Positions 41,926-48,515 of a stretch of 48,515 nucleotides of DNA are shown piece after piece. A program made the position numbers and the translations under genes. Each line of letters begins with the position of its first letter. Position 1 is the stretch's first letter. The notes beneath the pieces are model-generated. The model was not told the origin of the DNA. It worked only from the letters and a program-made list of their open reading frames with translations, and searched no databases. Source of the DNA: Haloarchaeobius sp. FL176 (GTDB taxonomy: Archaea; Halobacteriota; Halobacteria; Halobacteriales; Natrialbaceae); NCBI RefSeq assembly GCF_024609245.1, contig NZ_JANJYH010000018.1, positions 1 to 48,515 of the forward strand. Direction: 5' to 3'.

Positions 41926-42681
41926 ATGAGTCTCAGGAGCGTTCGGGCGAAACACGACTCGCTCTTCGAACAACTAGCGACATCTGAGGGCTCTTCACTC
42001 GCACCAAGCCGGATTGCTGGCCAATTTTATTGCGAAAAGAAGGTTGACCTCACACGCAAACACGGAGATATAGAAACCCCAGCAAAGACACGGGGCAGTA
42101 AGACTCACAAAAAAGCGGCAGAGGATTCCGAGGAGGTTTCTGACGAAGAGTTCTGGAACGCCCTGGAGACTGGCGATCGACAAATAATCGTGGAGAGTCC
42201 GTTCGTTGGTGAGGCAGCCGACTTCCTCATCGGTGGAATCCCCGACGCCGTGCTCTTCGAGAGCCAGAAGCCACAGCTGATCTTTGAGCGAAAGACGACA
42301 TCGAGACCAGATCACCTGTACAAGAATCAGAGTATCCAAGCGTGGCTTTACGGATTCATCCTCGATAGTTTGGGATTCGGGACAGACAATCTGAAGATTG
42401 CTATCCTCAGTCACGAACAATCACTTGCGCTCGAAACTGGCAAGCAACTCCAACAGTCGGTTATCGCCAACTACGACAAATGGGAGTTCGGAGACCAAGA
42501 GTTGACTGAGTCACCGAAATCTGTTCTTCATCTCTCCGAGTTTTCGAAGGTAGAGTTCCTGGAGGATCTTAATTGGGCTCTCGGTTACTGGCGAGACGAA
42601 CGTGAACCGATACCGACTAAGAAGGCTGGAAAGTGCCGTGCGTGCGAGTACAATGACGCTTGCCCGGATTCTCGGGCTTGA
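41926..42681 (+). CDS. Cas4-like PD-(D/E)XK nuclease with four-cysteine (Fe-S) pattern
   Basis: A 251-residue protein starting at ATG 41926. C36 in AGQFYCEKKVDL and the C-terminal triad in GKCRACEYNDACPDS are the four iron-sulphur cysteines of Cas4/DUF83 nucleases. The catalytic core is D107 in GGIPDAVLF, E121 and K123 in LIFERKTTSR, then NQSIQAWLYGFIL (the QhxxY-type helix). Such nucleases cut single-stranded DNA ends and support spacer acquisition or repair. No CRISPR array or other cas gene is present here, so it is a solo Cas4-like nuclease of the Nmad cluster, possibly cotranscribed with the Nmad2-like gene (61 bp gap). Confidence 0.8.
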   Translation: MSLRSVRAKHDSLFEQLATSEGSSLAPSRIAGQFYCEKKVDLTRKHGDIETPAKTRGSKTHKKAAEDSEEVSDEEFWNALETGDRQIIVESPFVGEAADFLIGGIPDAVLFESQKPQLIFERKTTSRPDHLYKNQSIQAWLYGFILDSLGFGTDNLKIAILSHEQSLALETGKQLQQSVIANYDKWEFGDQELTESPKSVLHLSEFSKVEFLEDLNWALGYWRDEREPIPTKKAGKCRACEYNDACPDSRA

Positions 42682-42738
42682 AAGCCCTTACTGTACATCT
42701 TGACGGTTCGTCAGAAGCGAAATCCCGATAAACCGGTA

Positions 42739-43200
42739 ATGAGATTGCCAAATATGGCATTAGTTTCCAGCCTTCCCTCTCGGCCCCTGACCGATGATGA
42801 ACTATACGCCCTCCACACCAGCGGGAAGTTCGTAGCGGTGGTCCCGATTAACGCCGTCACGGATCCGGACAAAGACCGGAGGAGATCGTTAGTTGTGGGA
42901 GCAATCTTTGTCACGGAAAGCACTATCGTCTCCATCGAATACCTTCCGGATGAGCGAAGTTGGTCGAAGGTATTCCAGGACGAGAACGGACCGGAGTCGG
43001 AGAAGAATGCTGAGGGCGTCGTGGACTCGGTCTTTGACGAGGCTGAGGCAGCCCTTGAAGGAGCAGCTGCCGAGATGGAAGCCAGCGGCGACGTAAGCGA
43101 AGTAGTTGAGCGACAAGTGGATCCCGATGGAGAGGCAGCTTTTCGGGATGCGGCAGAATTCGGAGAACTTCTACAGCAACAATACGACAACGCCACCTAA
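42739..43200 (+). CDS. Hypothetical acidic protein downstream of the Cas4-like nuclease
   Basis: A 153-residue protein; starts at ATG 42739 (MRLPNMALVSS) or ATG 42754. The N-terminal half is beta-rich (FVAVVPINAVTDPDKDRR, LVVGAIFVTESTIVSIEY), the second half a long acidic helix (DSVFDEAEAALEGAAAEMEA). No family recognised. It follows the Cas4-like gene by 57 bp on the same strand, so it may be part of that transcription unit. Very acidic, as expected for a haloarchaeal cytoplasmic protein. Confidence 0.5.
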   Translation: MRLPNMALVSSLPSRPLTDDELYALHTSGKFVAVVPINAVTDPDKDRRRSLVVGAIFVTESTIVSIEYLPDERSWSKVFQDENGPESEKNAEGVVDSVFDEAEAALEGAAAEMEASGDVSEVVERQVDPDGEAAFRDAAEFGELLQQQYDNAT

Positions 43201-43377
43201 TCTTGGACAAGTTATCCTGAGTGGTACCGATGCTTACAGACGTCTTCCTTTGGAGGTGTGGTTTGTCTTACCGCGAGACCCCATCATTCTGATGTGGGCC
43301 CAGCTCTGTTGGAATCCCATCAGATAATATGTCTGTTGTGGATCGGTGAGTACAGCGAAAGTAGTGTCCGATCTAAG

Positions 43378-44652
43378 CTATTCGAATCGTTGGTCTGTCG
43401 GCGATAGGTCGAGTAACGACGTGTACCGATCGCGTTCCTCGTCGAGAGCGAATTCGTTGACAAGCACCCGCCTGAACAGTGTAATCGCAGCCTCGTAATC
43501 CGTGAAGAGATTATCAAATGGCATATCGTCCCGTTCGTTGTGCAACACGAAATTCCGTGAGTTAGAGTAGAAGTACTCTCTCGTCCCATCCGGCGTATCC
43601 TCGAACGTTTCAGAGAACGCAGCAAGATCAATCACATCAACATCAAGCGACGTGACTAAATTCCGGATCTTGTCAGCCGTGGTGCTCCCCACAGTCTCGT
43701 CGTGCGCTGCGTACCGTTCAGCCAGAACTTCCATCCCGGCCGCAATCGACGCGATCCGAGAATTCACCGTCCGGTCACGCAGCATCGCATCGAGATACCA
43801 CGAAATACACCGCTTGTACCGGTACTGGTCCGCTCGCTCAACAAACCGGTCATATCCGTGATCGAGGAACACCCGCACGTCGTTCGCACCGTCAATCCGA
43901 CCACCAGAGAAGGCATGACCGATATCATCACGCCATGTCGTCATCCACCGCTCGTATGTCCACGGCACCGCGTCCCCATCAACCGCAGTGATTCGAGCTC
44001 GAACCGGTGCGGGGAATACGCCTTGAACGAACGCTATCAACCACATCGCGGGTTGAAGAGTACACGACGCGTGATCGAATTGAATGTCTACCGGGCCGTT
44101 AACGGAGTGCGTCAGCGTAACCGTCGCAGTGCGTAGTGACCGTCTGTATTCTTTGATTTGCTGCATTCGCTCTTCGAACCCGTCCACTCGGTGTGATTGA
44201 ATCGAGAACTCATCGCGGTCCAACAGCGGTGTGTCGTCCGGTTGCGGAAACCACGTATTCGGAGTACGGAAATTCATCACATCAAATTCGATCGTGACGT
44301 CTTCTCCAACAAACGCGTCGTCCGGAGCTGAGTCGAACACAACAACAGACGGAGTGATCCCGGTTACCTGGGCAGTCCCGTCCCTGCCATCGAATTCCGT
44401 TGACGTGATTACTTTTTCCAACATCACCGAAACGCCATCACGAGTCTCCCCGCGGAATTCATCGAATTGCGGGGGTTGAGAACCAGTTACCTGTCCGAGG
44501 GATTCTTCGGCTGTCTCTGACGGTTCAACATCACCGGTCACGTCACCAGTAATGTCACCGGATTCGGTCAGCGACAGGTCAATAACACCGCTCTCACCGT
44601 CCGTGTCACCATCAAGAAGCACGGATTCGGTCGTGATAGCGTCGTTGAACAT
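43378..44652 (-). CDS. Protein with C-terminal HEPN-type RX4H motif (ApeA-like architecture)
   Basis: A 424-residue protein starting at ATG 44652 (MFNDAITTESVL). The N-terminal two thirds are beta-rich and acidic (residues about 100-230: FDGRDGTAQVTGITPSVVVF, VDIQFDHASCTLQPAMWLIA). The C-terminal helical part includes CISWYLDAMLRDRTVNSRIA, GMEVLAERYAA and the motif R366-N-F-V-L-H371 in SNSRNFVLHNERDD. R-(x4)-H is the catalytic signature of HEPN RNases, and a beta-rich N-terminus plus HEPN C-terminus is the layout of the antiphage protein ApeA. I infer a single-gene abortive RNase system; family membership needs a profile search. Confidence 0.55.
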   Translation of the reverse strand: MFNDAITTESVLLDGDTDGESGVIDLSLTESGDITGDVTGDVEPSETAEESLGQVTGSQPPQFDEFRGETRDGVSVMLEKVITSTEFDGRDGTAQVTGITPSVVVFDSAPDDAFVGEDVTIEFDVMNFRTPNTWFPQPDDTPLLDRDEFSIQSHRVDGFEERMQQIKEYRRSLRTATVTLTHSVNGPVDIQFDHASCTLQPAMWLIAFVQGVFPAPVRARITAVDGDAVPWTYERWMTTWRDDIGHAFSGGRIDGANDVRVFLDHGYDRFVERADQYRYKRCISWYLDAMLRDRTVNSRIASIAAGMEVLAERYAAHDETVGSTTADKIRNLVTSLDVDVIDLAAFSETFEDTPDGTREYFYSNSRNFVLHNERDDMPFDNLFTDYEAAITLFRRVLVNEFALDEERDRYTSLLDLSPTDQRFE

Positions 44653-44921
44653 GAGTCTTGGTTGGTACGTGAATACTCCCTGACTTGTACATAAACCCAG
44701 TTCTGAGAGAGTGTCACGGAAACGCCTCACGAGATTTCATCGATAGTCGATTGAATTAACCGGTCAGGAAGCACGTCTACTTAACAGCCAGTTCACCGAC
44801 GGTAAGGGTGAAATCACCTCCTTGTGAATTTATTCATGCCACTCTCATTCACAACGATGATTATCAAGATGACCGCTGGTATGGGGAGGAAGTACTTCAA
44901 TGAGCAACTCGAATCCATCTT

Positions 44922-45083
44922 ATGAACGGGCTGAATGTACCCAAAGATGACGACACCCGAGAGCGTGTGCGAGATGCGCTTCGAAACGTAGATGATCACA
45001 ACGAGACAGAGTTCTTGAACGCTCTGTTGAAAGTCATCGAGTACGAGCGTGATGAGACGTTCGACAGCTCTGAACTGATTTGA
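44922..45083 (+). CDS. Small hypothetical protein (53 aa)
   Basis: An uninterrupted 54-codon frame from ATG 44922 (MNGLNVPKDD) to TGA 45081-45083, with RERVRDALRNVDDHNETEFL and VIEYERDETFD, acidic and helical. It overlaps the stop of a 22-residue frame (44857-44925) by an ATGA junction, so a coupled leader or a truncated first gene is possible. Its size and composition resemble antitoxins or transcription-associated small proteins, but I recognise no family. Confidence 0.45.
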   Translation: MNGLNVPKDDDTRERVRDALRNVDDHNETEFLNALLKVIEYERDETFDSSELI

Positions 45084-45336
45084 ATGGCCACCCCACTGGG
45101 GTAGCCGTTCTTCTAATGTCGCGCTCGATGTTCGGGAACTGACCCGGCCTGCGTTTCTGTTTCGGCTATCGATATCGCACGGCGGTTGTCTGTGTGACCG
45201 GTCTCGGTCACGCTCGTCACTCGTGAGCGGTCGCTCCTTGCTGACCAGTGGGGGCCGCACCCGGTGACATCTGTACGTCGCTGGGGGCAACCGGCCACCC
45301 GTCTGTCAACAGAAATAAATCACGTCGCAACCACGA

Positions 45337-46383
45337 ATGGCGTACGTCATGAGGGGGAACGCGACCGACGAGCAGGGGGCCACATCGCCGATTGGAACGC
45401 TGTTACTCGTCGCGCTGGCCCTCGTCGCGGCCGCGGGCGTTGGCGTCTTCGTGCTGGACCTCAGTGCGGGCCAGGGTGCGCCGACAGCCGAGGCCGCGTT
45501 CGAGTACACGGAGACGCCGGCCGGCCTCGAGATGACGGCGGTCGGCATCGGCGAGGACGTCGTCGTCGAACTGAACGGCCAGTCCGTCGCGTCGTTCGAC
45601 AGCGACGAGGCCGGGAAGACGGTGCTCCTACCGACCGCGCCGGACGATAGGATCACCGTCGTCTCTCGCGACGGCGACCAGACGGTACTCGTGAACAGAC
45701 AGGTGGACAGTCGGGAGGATGTCGGCGACCTCATCTCGTACTACACCTTCGACCAGGGAACCGGGAGTACCGTCGTCGACCGGTCCGGAAACGGGAACGA
45801 CGGCGAGGCGTTCAAGGGTTGGTCGCGCGTCAGCGACGACACCGGGACCGCGCTCGACTTCGATGGAACGAGCGGCACCCACGTCAACATCGGCGACCTC
45901 TCCGTGGACGGCCCGGCCAGTGTCGACGAGCTCACCATCGCCATTCATTACCGGAAAGACGGTGGTGCCAACAGCATCCAGAACCTCATCGAACACCAGG
46001 AAGGCGGGTTCGCGTGGTACATGGAGACCGACGGTAACCATGTCGATCCCCACCGGATGAGGTACACCATCGGATACAACAATCCGCCGAGCGGGACGCT
46101 CTACACCGGGAACATCGACGAGGGCGAACCGCAGGTGCTGATCGGCACGTTCGACGGGGACCAGATGGTGCTCTACCGCAACGGCCAACGGGTCGGGTCG
46201 GTCCCGCTCGACCGCGATGTCGCACTGGGTGACGTCATCCTCGGTGCGGACTCCGACCCGTACGGCATCGGGCAGAACATCGACGGCCGTATCTACGAGA
46301 TGCGGCTCTACTACACCAGCTTCAGCGACGACGAAGTTGGTGTCCTCACGCGGGCGATGCAGAGCAACAGTACAGCCGCGTGA
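45337..46383 (+). CDS. Type IV pilin-like secreted protein with a LamG (concanavalin-like) domain
   Basis: A 348-residue protein; starts at ATG 45337 (MAYVMRGN) or ATG 45349. DEQGATSPIGTLLLVALALV, then AAAGVGVFVLDLSAG (about residues 11-45) is the haloarchaeal prepilin/archaellin-type leader: a charged segment, a G-A-T-S-P junction and a hydrophobic helix. The C-terminal 200 residues form a LamG-like fold: LISYYTFDQGTGSTVVDRSG, GTALDFDGTSGTHVNIG and IYEMRLYYTSFSDDEV. It would be exported and displayed on the cell surface, possibly as an adhesin or sugar-binding pilin. It is markedly GC-rich compared with the flanking DNA, marking a change back to chromosome-like sequence. Confidence 0.8.
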   Translation: MAYVMRGNATDEQGATSPIGTLLLVALALVAAAGVGVFVLDLSAGQGAPTAEAAFEYTETPAGLEMTAVGIGEDVVVELNGQSVASFDSDEAGKTVLLPTAPDDRITVVSRDGDQTVLVNRQVDSREDVGDLISYYTFDQGTGSTVVDRSGNGNDGEAFKGWSRVSDDTGTALDFDGTSGTHVNIGDLSVDGPASVDELTIAIHYRKDGGANSIQNLIEHQEGGFAWYMETDGNHVDPHRMRYTIGYNNPPSGTLYTGNIDEGEPQVLIGTFDGDQMVLYRNGQRVGSVPLDRDVALGDVILGADSDPYGIGQNIDGRIYEMRLYYTSFSDDEVGVLTRAMQSNSTAA

Positions 46384-46523
46384 GGCGTCAGCCTGGCCCT
46401 TAGACGTCCCGGGGCGAGCTTGGCCAGCCGAATCTGGACAGCGCTGAGCGATGCCCCTGTCAGCCGTCAGACCCGGGTCGGGTAGACGGCTCGCTGTTGC
46501 TCGGTGACTCACGTCGTGAGAAG

Positions 46524-46569
46524 TGGTCCGTCAGGGATTCGAACCCTGGTCCTTGCCGTGAGAGGCCCA
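46524..46569 (-). pseudogene. Degenerate 3' half of tRNA-Glu (attachment-site scar)
   Basis: Reading the minus strand, CCTCTCAC with CTC anticodon context, then CAGGG-TTCGAAT-CCCTG (a perfect T-arm with 5-bp stem) and ACGGACCA matches the 3' half of an archaeal tRNA-Glu (CUC). No D-arm or 5' acceptor strand precedes it (46570-46620), and the anticodon stem carries mismatches, so it is not a functional tRNA. Haloarchaeal integrative elements commonly use tRNA 3' halves as att sites, so this is best read as the far-end att copy of an old integration. The intact tRNA would lie elsewhere. Confidence 0.65.
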
Positions 46570-47044
46570 AATTCTGTCGTGGACGCACTCCAACGACACG
46601 AGCACCGGTTTCCTTCGTAACCCTGCTATCTGGCTGCTACTACCCACTCTTAAACCATCTACCTACTTAAATCCCGAGATGGTTGCCCGCCAGGCAACAC
46701 CGATTCGGAGTATTCAAAACCTATTTCGAGGGCATGAATAGCCCAACCAACCAAAATAAAACATAGTCGTGCCACCATTTTAATTCATATAACAAACTAA
46801 TTGGCCCAACTAGATTTCCATAGATCTATTAATATATACTCATTTCGCTGCTGCTGCTGCAACAACCGTCCGGTAGTTGGTGCGAACTTATCACTGGCAG
46901 CTCTGTCAATGCATGCTGTATAGCAGCGCAATGTTGGGTACAGACGCATAGCGATCCCAGCATGTTGTCATTGCAAGAATCGTTAGGAGGGAGCCGAGTC
47001 GATACAACAGTATTGTTTTCCCATCTCTTGTACAAACTCGACTA
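46570..47044. other. AT-rich gene-free stretch upstream of the isomerase gene
   Basis: No gene is seen in this 475-bp stretch. A small hairpin, GTTGCC-CGCCA-GGCAAC, lies at 46682-46698. An AT-rich block (46740-46850, with ATAGATCTATTAATATATAC at about 46821-46840) precedes a short CTG-repeat track (GCTGCTGCTGCTGC) at about 46847-46860. It lies between the tRNA-Glu scar and a chromosomal housekeeping gene. Confidence 0.5.
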
Positions 47045-48127
47045 ATGACGGCGCAGGACTCCTCGGAGACTGAAGACCGAAAAGACGACCACCTTCAAAT
47101 CGTTCAGGAGCGGGATGTCGAAACGACAGGTACGGGCTTCGACGACGTCCGACTCATCCATAACGCGCTTCCGGAACTCGATTACGACGCAATCGACCCC
47201 TCCATCGACTTCCTGGGTCACAACCTATCTGCCCCGATCTTCATCGAGAGCATGACTGGCGGGCACCACAATACGACAGAGATTAATCGGGCACTGGCCC
47301 GGGCCGCCAGCGAGACCGGTATCGCCATGGGTCTCGGTAGCCAGCGAGCAGGCCTCGAACTCGACGACGAACGCGTCCTCGAATCGTACACAGTCGTCCG
47401 CGATGTCGCTCCCGATGCGTTCATCTACGGGAACCTCGGTGCTGCACAGCTCCGAGAGTACGACATCGAAATGGTCGAGCAGGCAGTCGAGATGATCGAT
47501 GCCGACGCGCTCGCAGTCCACCTGAACTTCCTCCAGGAAGCCACCCAACCTGAAGGCGATGTCAATGGCCGGAACTGTGTAGCTGCGATCGAACGAGTGT
47601 CTGAGGCACTCTCGGTTCCGATTATCGTCAAGGAAACGGGCAACGGAATTTCCGGGGAGACTGCCCGAGAGCTGACTGCGGCAGGCGTTGACGCGATCGA
47701 CGTCGCTGGAAAAGGCGGCACGACGTGGTCCGGGATCGAAGCCTATCGCGCAGCGGCCGCGAACGCGCCACGACAGAAACGAATCGGCACTCTGTTCCGA
47801 GAATGGGGTATTCCAACCGCTGCAAGCACGATCGAGTGTGTTGCCGAACACGACTGCGTAATTGCGAGTGGTGGTGTACGAACGGGATTGGATGTGGCAA
47901 AAGCGATTTCGCTGGGTGCCCGTGCCGGCGGATTGGCGAAACCGTTCCTGAAGCCAGCTACAGACGGGCCAGACGCTGTCATCGAACGAGTCGAGGACCT
48001 GATCGCCGAGCTGCGGACGGCGATGTTCGTCACCGGTTCGGGGTCGATCGACGAGCTCCAGCAGGTGGAATACGTGTTGCACGGAGAGACGCGCGAGTAC
48101 GTGGAACAACGAACCAGTAGCGAGTAG
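47045..48127 (+). CDS. fni: Type 2 isopentenyl-diphosphate delta-isomerase (FMN-dependent)
   Basis: A 360-residue TIM-barrel enzyme starting at ATG 47045. Family landmarks: [11 protein letters not shown] near the N-terminus, [28 protein letters not shown] (FMN phosphate site), [22 protein letters not shown] (catalytic glutamine and glutamate region) and [15 protein letters not shown], then [10 protein letters not shown] and [15 protein letters not shown]. It interconverts isopentenyl and dimethylallyl diphosphate with reduced FMN and NADPH and supplies archaeal ether-lipid synthesis. It is a core housekeeping gene and marks the chromosome side of the junction. Also named idi2. Confidence 0.93.
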   Translation: MTAQDSSETEDRKDDHLQIVQERDVETTGTGFDDVRLIHNALPELDYDAIDPSIDFLGHNLSAPIFIESMTGGHHNTTEINRALARAASETGIAMGLGSQRAGLELDDERVLESYTVVRDVAPDAFIYGNLGAAQLREYDIEMVEQAVEMIDADALAVHLNFLQEATQPEGDVNGRNCVAAIERVSEALSVPIIVKETGNGISGETARELTAAGVDAIDVAGKGGTTWSGIEAYRAAAANAPRQKRIGTLFREWGIPTAASTIECVAEHDCVIASGGVRTGLDVAKAISLGARAGGLAKPFLKPATDGPDAVIERVEDLIAELRTAMFVTGSGSIDELQQVEYVLHGETREYVEQRTSSE

Positions 48128-48219
48128 TACCGAATTTCCCAGTCTCAGCAGGATAGATAGAACAACACCAGGAAAAAGAGAGATCCTACTCCGATACTTG
48201 TCGAACCTACATCTACCGT

Positions 48220-48515
48220 TTAGAGTGATTGGTCGGGATTGTGAGCAAGGCAGGCGATGGTGAGTTCTCGAAACTGTTTCCCCTGCGCTTAACCTGGGAG
48301 TTCACCGTTCCGTTCTGACTACGCTGACCATAGAGACCTGTATCCAGTCGAGCATCCCATGTCTTGTGGACCGAGGAAACTCTCTGTGCATCCGTCTTTA
48401 GTTAAGCGAGAAAACGCGTGATAGCGGCGGCTTATCGAGGCATCTTTCGGAAGGAATGAGGAAGTCCAGTCTGTGCACGACAAGGACTCCTCATCTCGGA
48501 TTATGCGTCGGCTCA
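48220..48515 (-). pseudogene. Decayed DDE transposase C-terminus (IS4/IS5-like)
   Basis: Reading the minus strand from the right edge, HKTWDARLDTGLYGQRSQNG, then TVNSQVKRRGNSF run in one frame; family-typical FRELTIACLAHNPDQSL follows in the next frame and ends with TAA at 48222-48220. The ARLD...QRSQ.ETVNS.VKRR pattern is that of the C-terminal part of haloarchaeal IS4/IS5-type transposases, ending with a conserved QFREL helix. A frameshift and an internal deletion separate the two parts, and stop codons interrupt the upstream frames. It is a remnant, not an active element. Confidence 0.6.

Noticed and set aside
44857-44925. 22-residue frame ending in an ATGA junction with the small gene at 44922
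   Set aside because: Too short to call on its own; noted as a possible leader or truncated gene in the neighbour's entry.
46524-46620. Complete tRNA-Glu gene
   Set aside because: The 3' half is recognisable, but there is no D-arm or 5' acceptor strand and the anticodon stem is mispaired.
1-48515. CRISPR array accompanying the Cas4-like nuclease
   Set aside because: I see no regularly spaced repeat array anywhere in the window and no other cas gene, so the Cas4-like protein is treated as a solo nuclease.

Overview
The window is haloarchaeal DNA (class Halobacteria). The predicted proteins are strongly acidic, small CxxC zinc-ribbon proteins and haloarchaeal wHTH families are frequent, a type IV pilin-like secreted protein is present, and one housekeeping gene, type 2 isopentenyl-diphosphate isomerase, is recognisable near the right edge. 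Nearly everything else is accessory: a dense defence, mobile-element and stress island, with base composition shifting repeatedly from GC-rich to clearly AT-richer blocks.

Layout. (a) 1-10.7 kb: a methylation-linked defence locus made of a SNF2 helicase truncated at the left edge by a transposase-like fragment, a DUF499 ATPase, a GmrSD/BrxU-like DUF262-DUF1524 nuclease, a P-loop ATPase and a DUF1156 DNA methyltransferase. (b) 11-17.6 kb: two small unknown genes, then a McrBC cluster (mcrB frameshifted, mcrC intact) followed by a 786-aa protein whose C-terminus carries a FokI-type nuclease signature. (c) 17.6-20.8 kb: a three-gene overlapping operon (AbrB-like, zinc ribbon, serine recombinase) behind two palindromes, then a wHTH regulator with a PIN-domain protein. 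(d) 20.9-23.7 kb: an arsenic operon, arsR-arsC-arsM-acr3. (e) 23.7-31.1 kb: a decayed gene-poor stretch with strong hairpins, then an operon with a DUF7344 regulator, a zinc-finger protein, an AddB-like protein split in two, and an AddA-like UvrD helicase-nuclease. (f) 31.1-34.9 kb: plasmid or provirus-like DNA with repeat-rich intergenic regions, a recombinase-like DNA-binding protein and a multiply frameshifted tyrosine integrase.

(g) 34.9-45.1 kb is the most interesting part. It holds a trypsin-like protease, a DUF7386 protein, a four-gene operon (zinc-ribbon protein, MazG-like protein, SLATT membrane protein, Thoeris-type TIR-like protein), and beside it a nucleotide-modification cluster: an HMUDK/aGPT-PPlase-type protein, an Nmad3 protein, an Nmad2-like protein and a Cas4-like nuclease. 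A protein with a C-terminal HEPN-type RX4H motif follows. I infer that these are one or two uncharacterised archaeal immune systems joining base or nucleotide modification to TIR/SLATT abortive effectors. (h) 45.3-48.5 kb: a GC-rich pilin-like LamG protein, a degenerate 3' half of tRNA-Glu that looks like an integration scar, idi2/fni and a decayed transposase.

Within-system functions are inferred from recognised families and gene order. No database search was possible, so family names rest on motif recognition and are graded accordingly.
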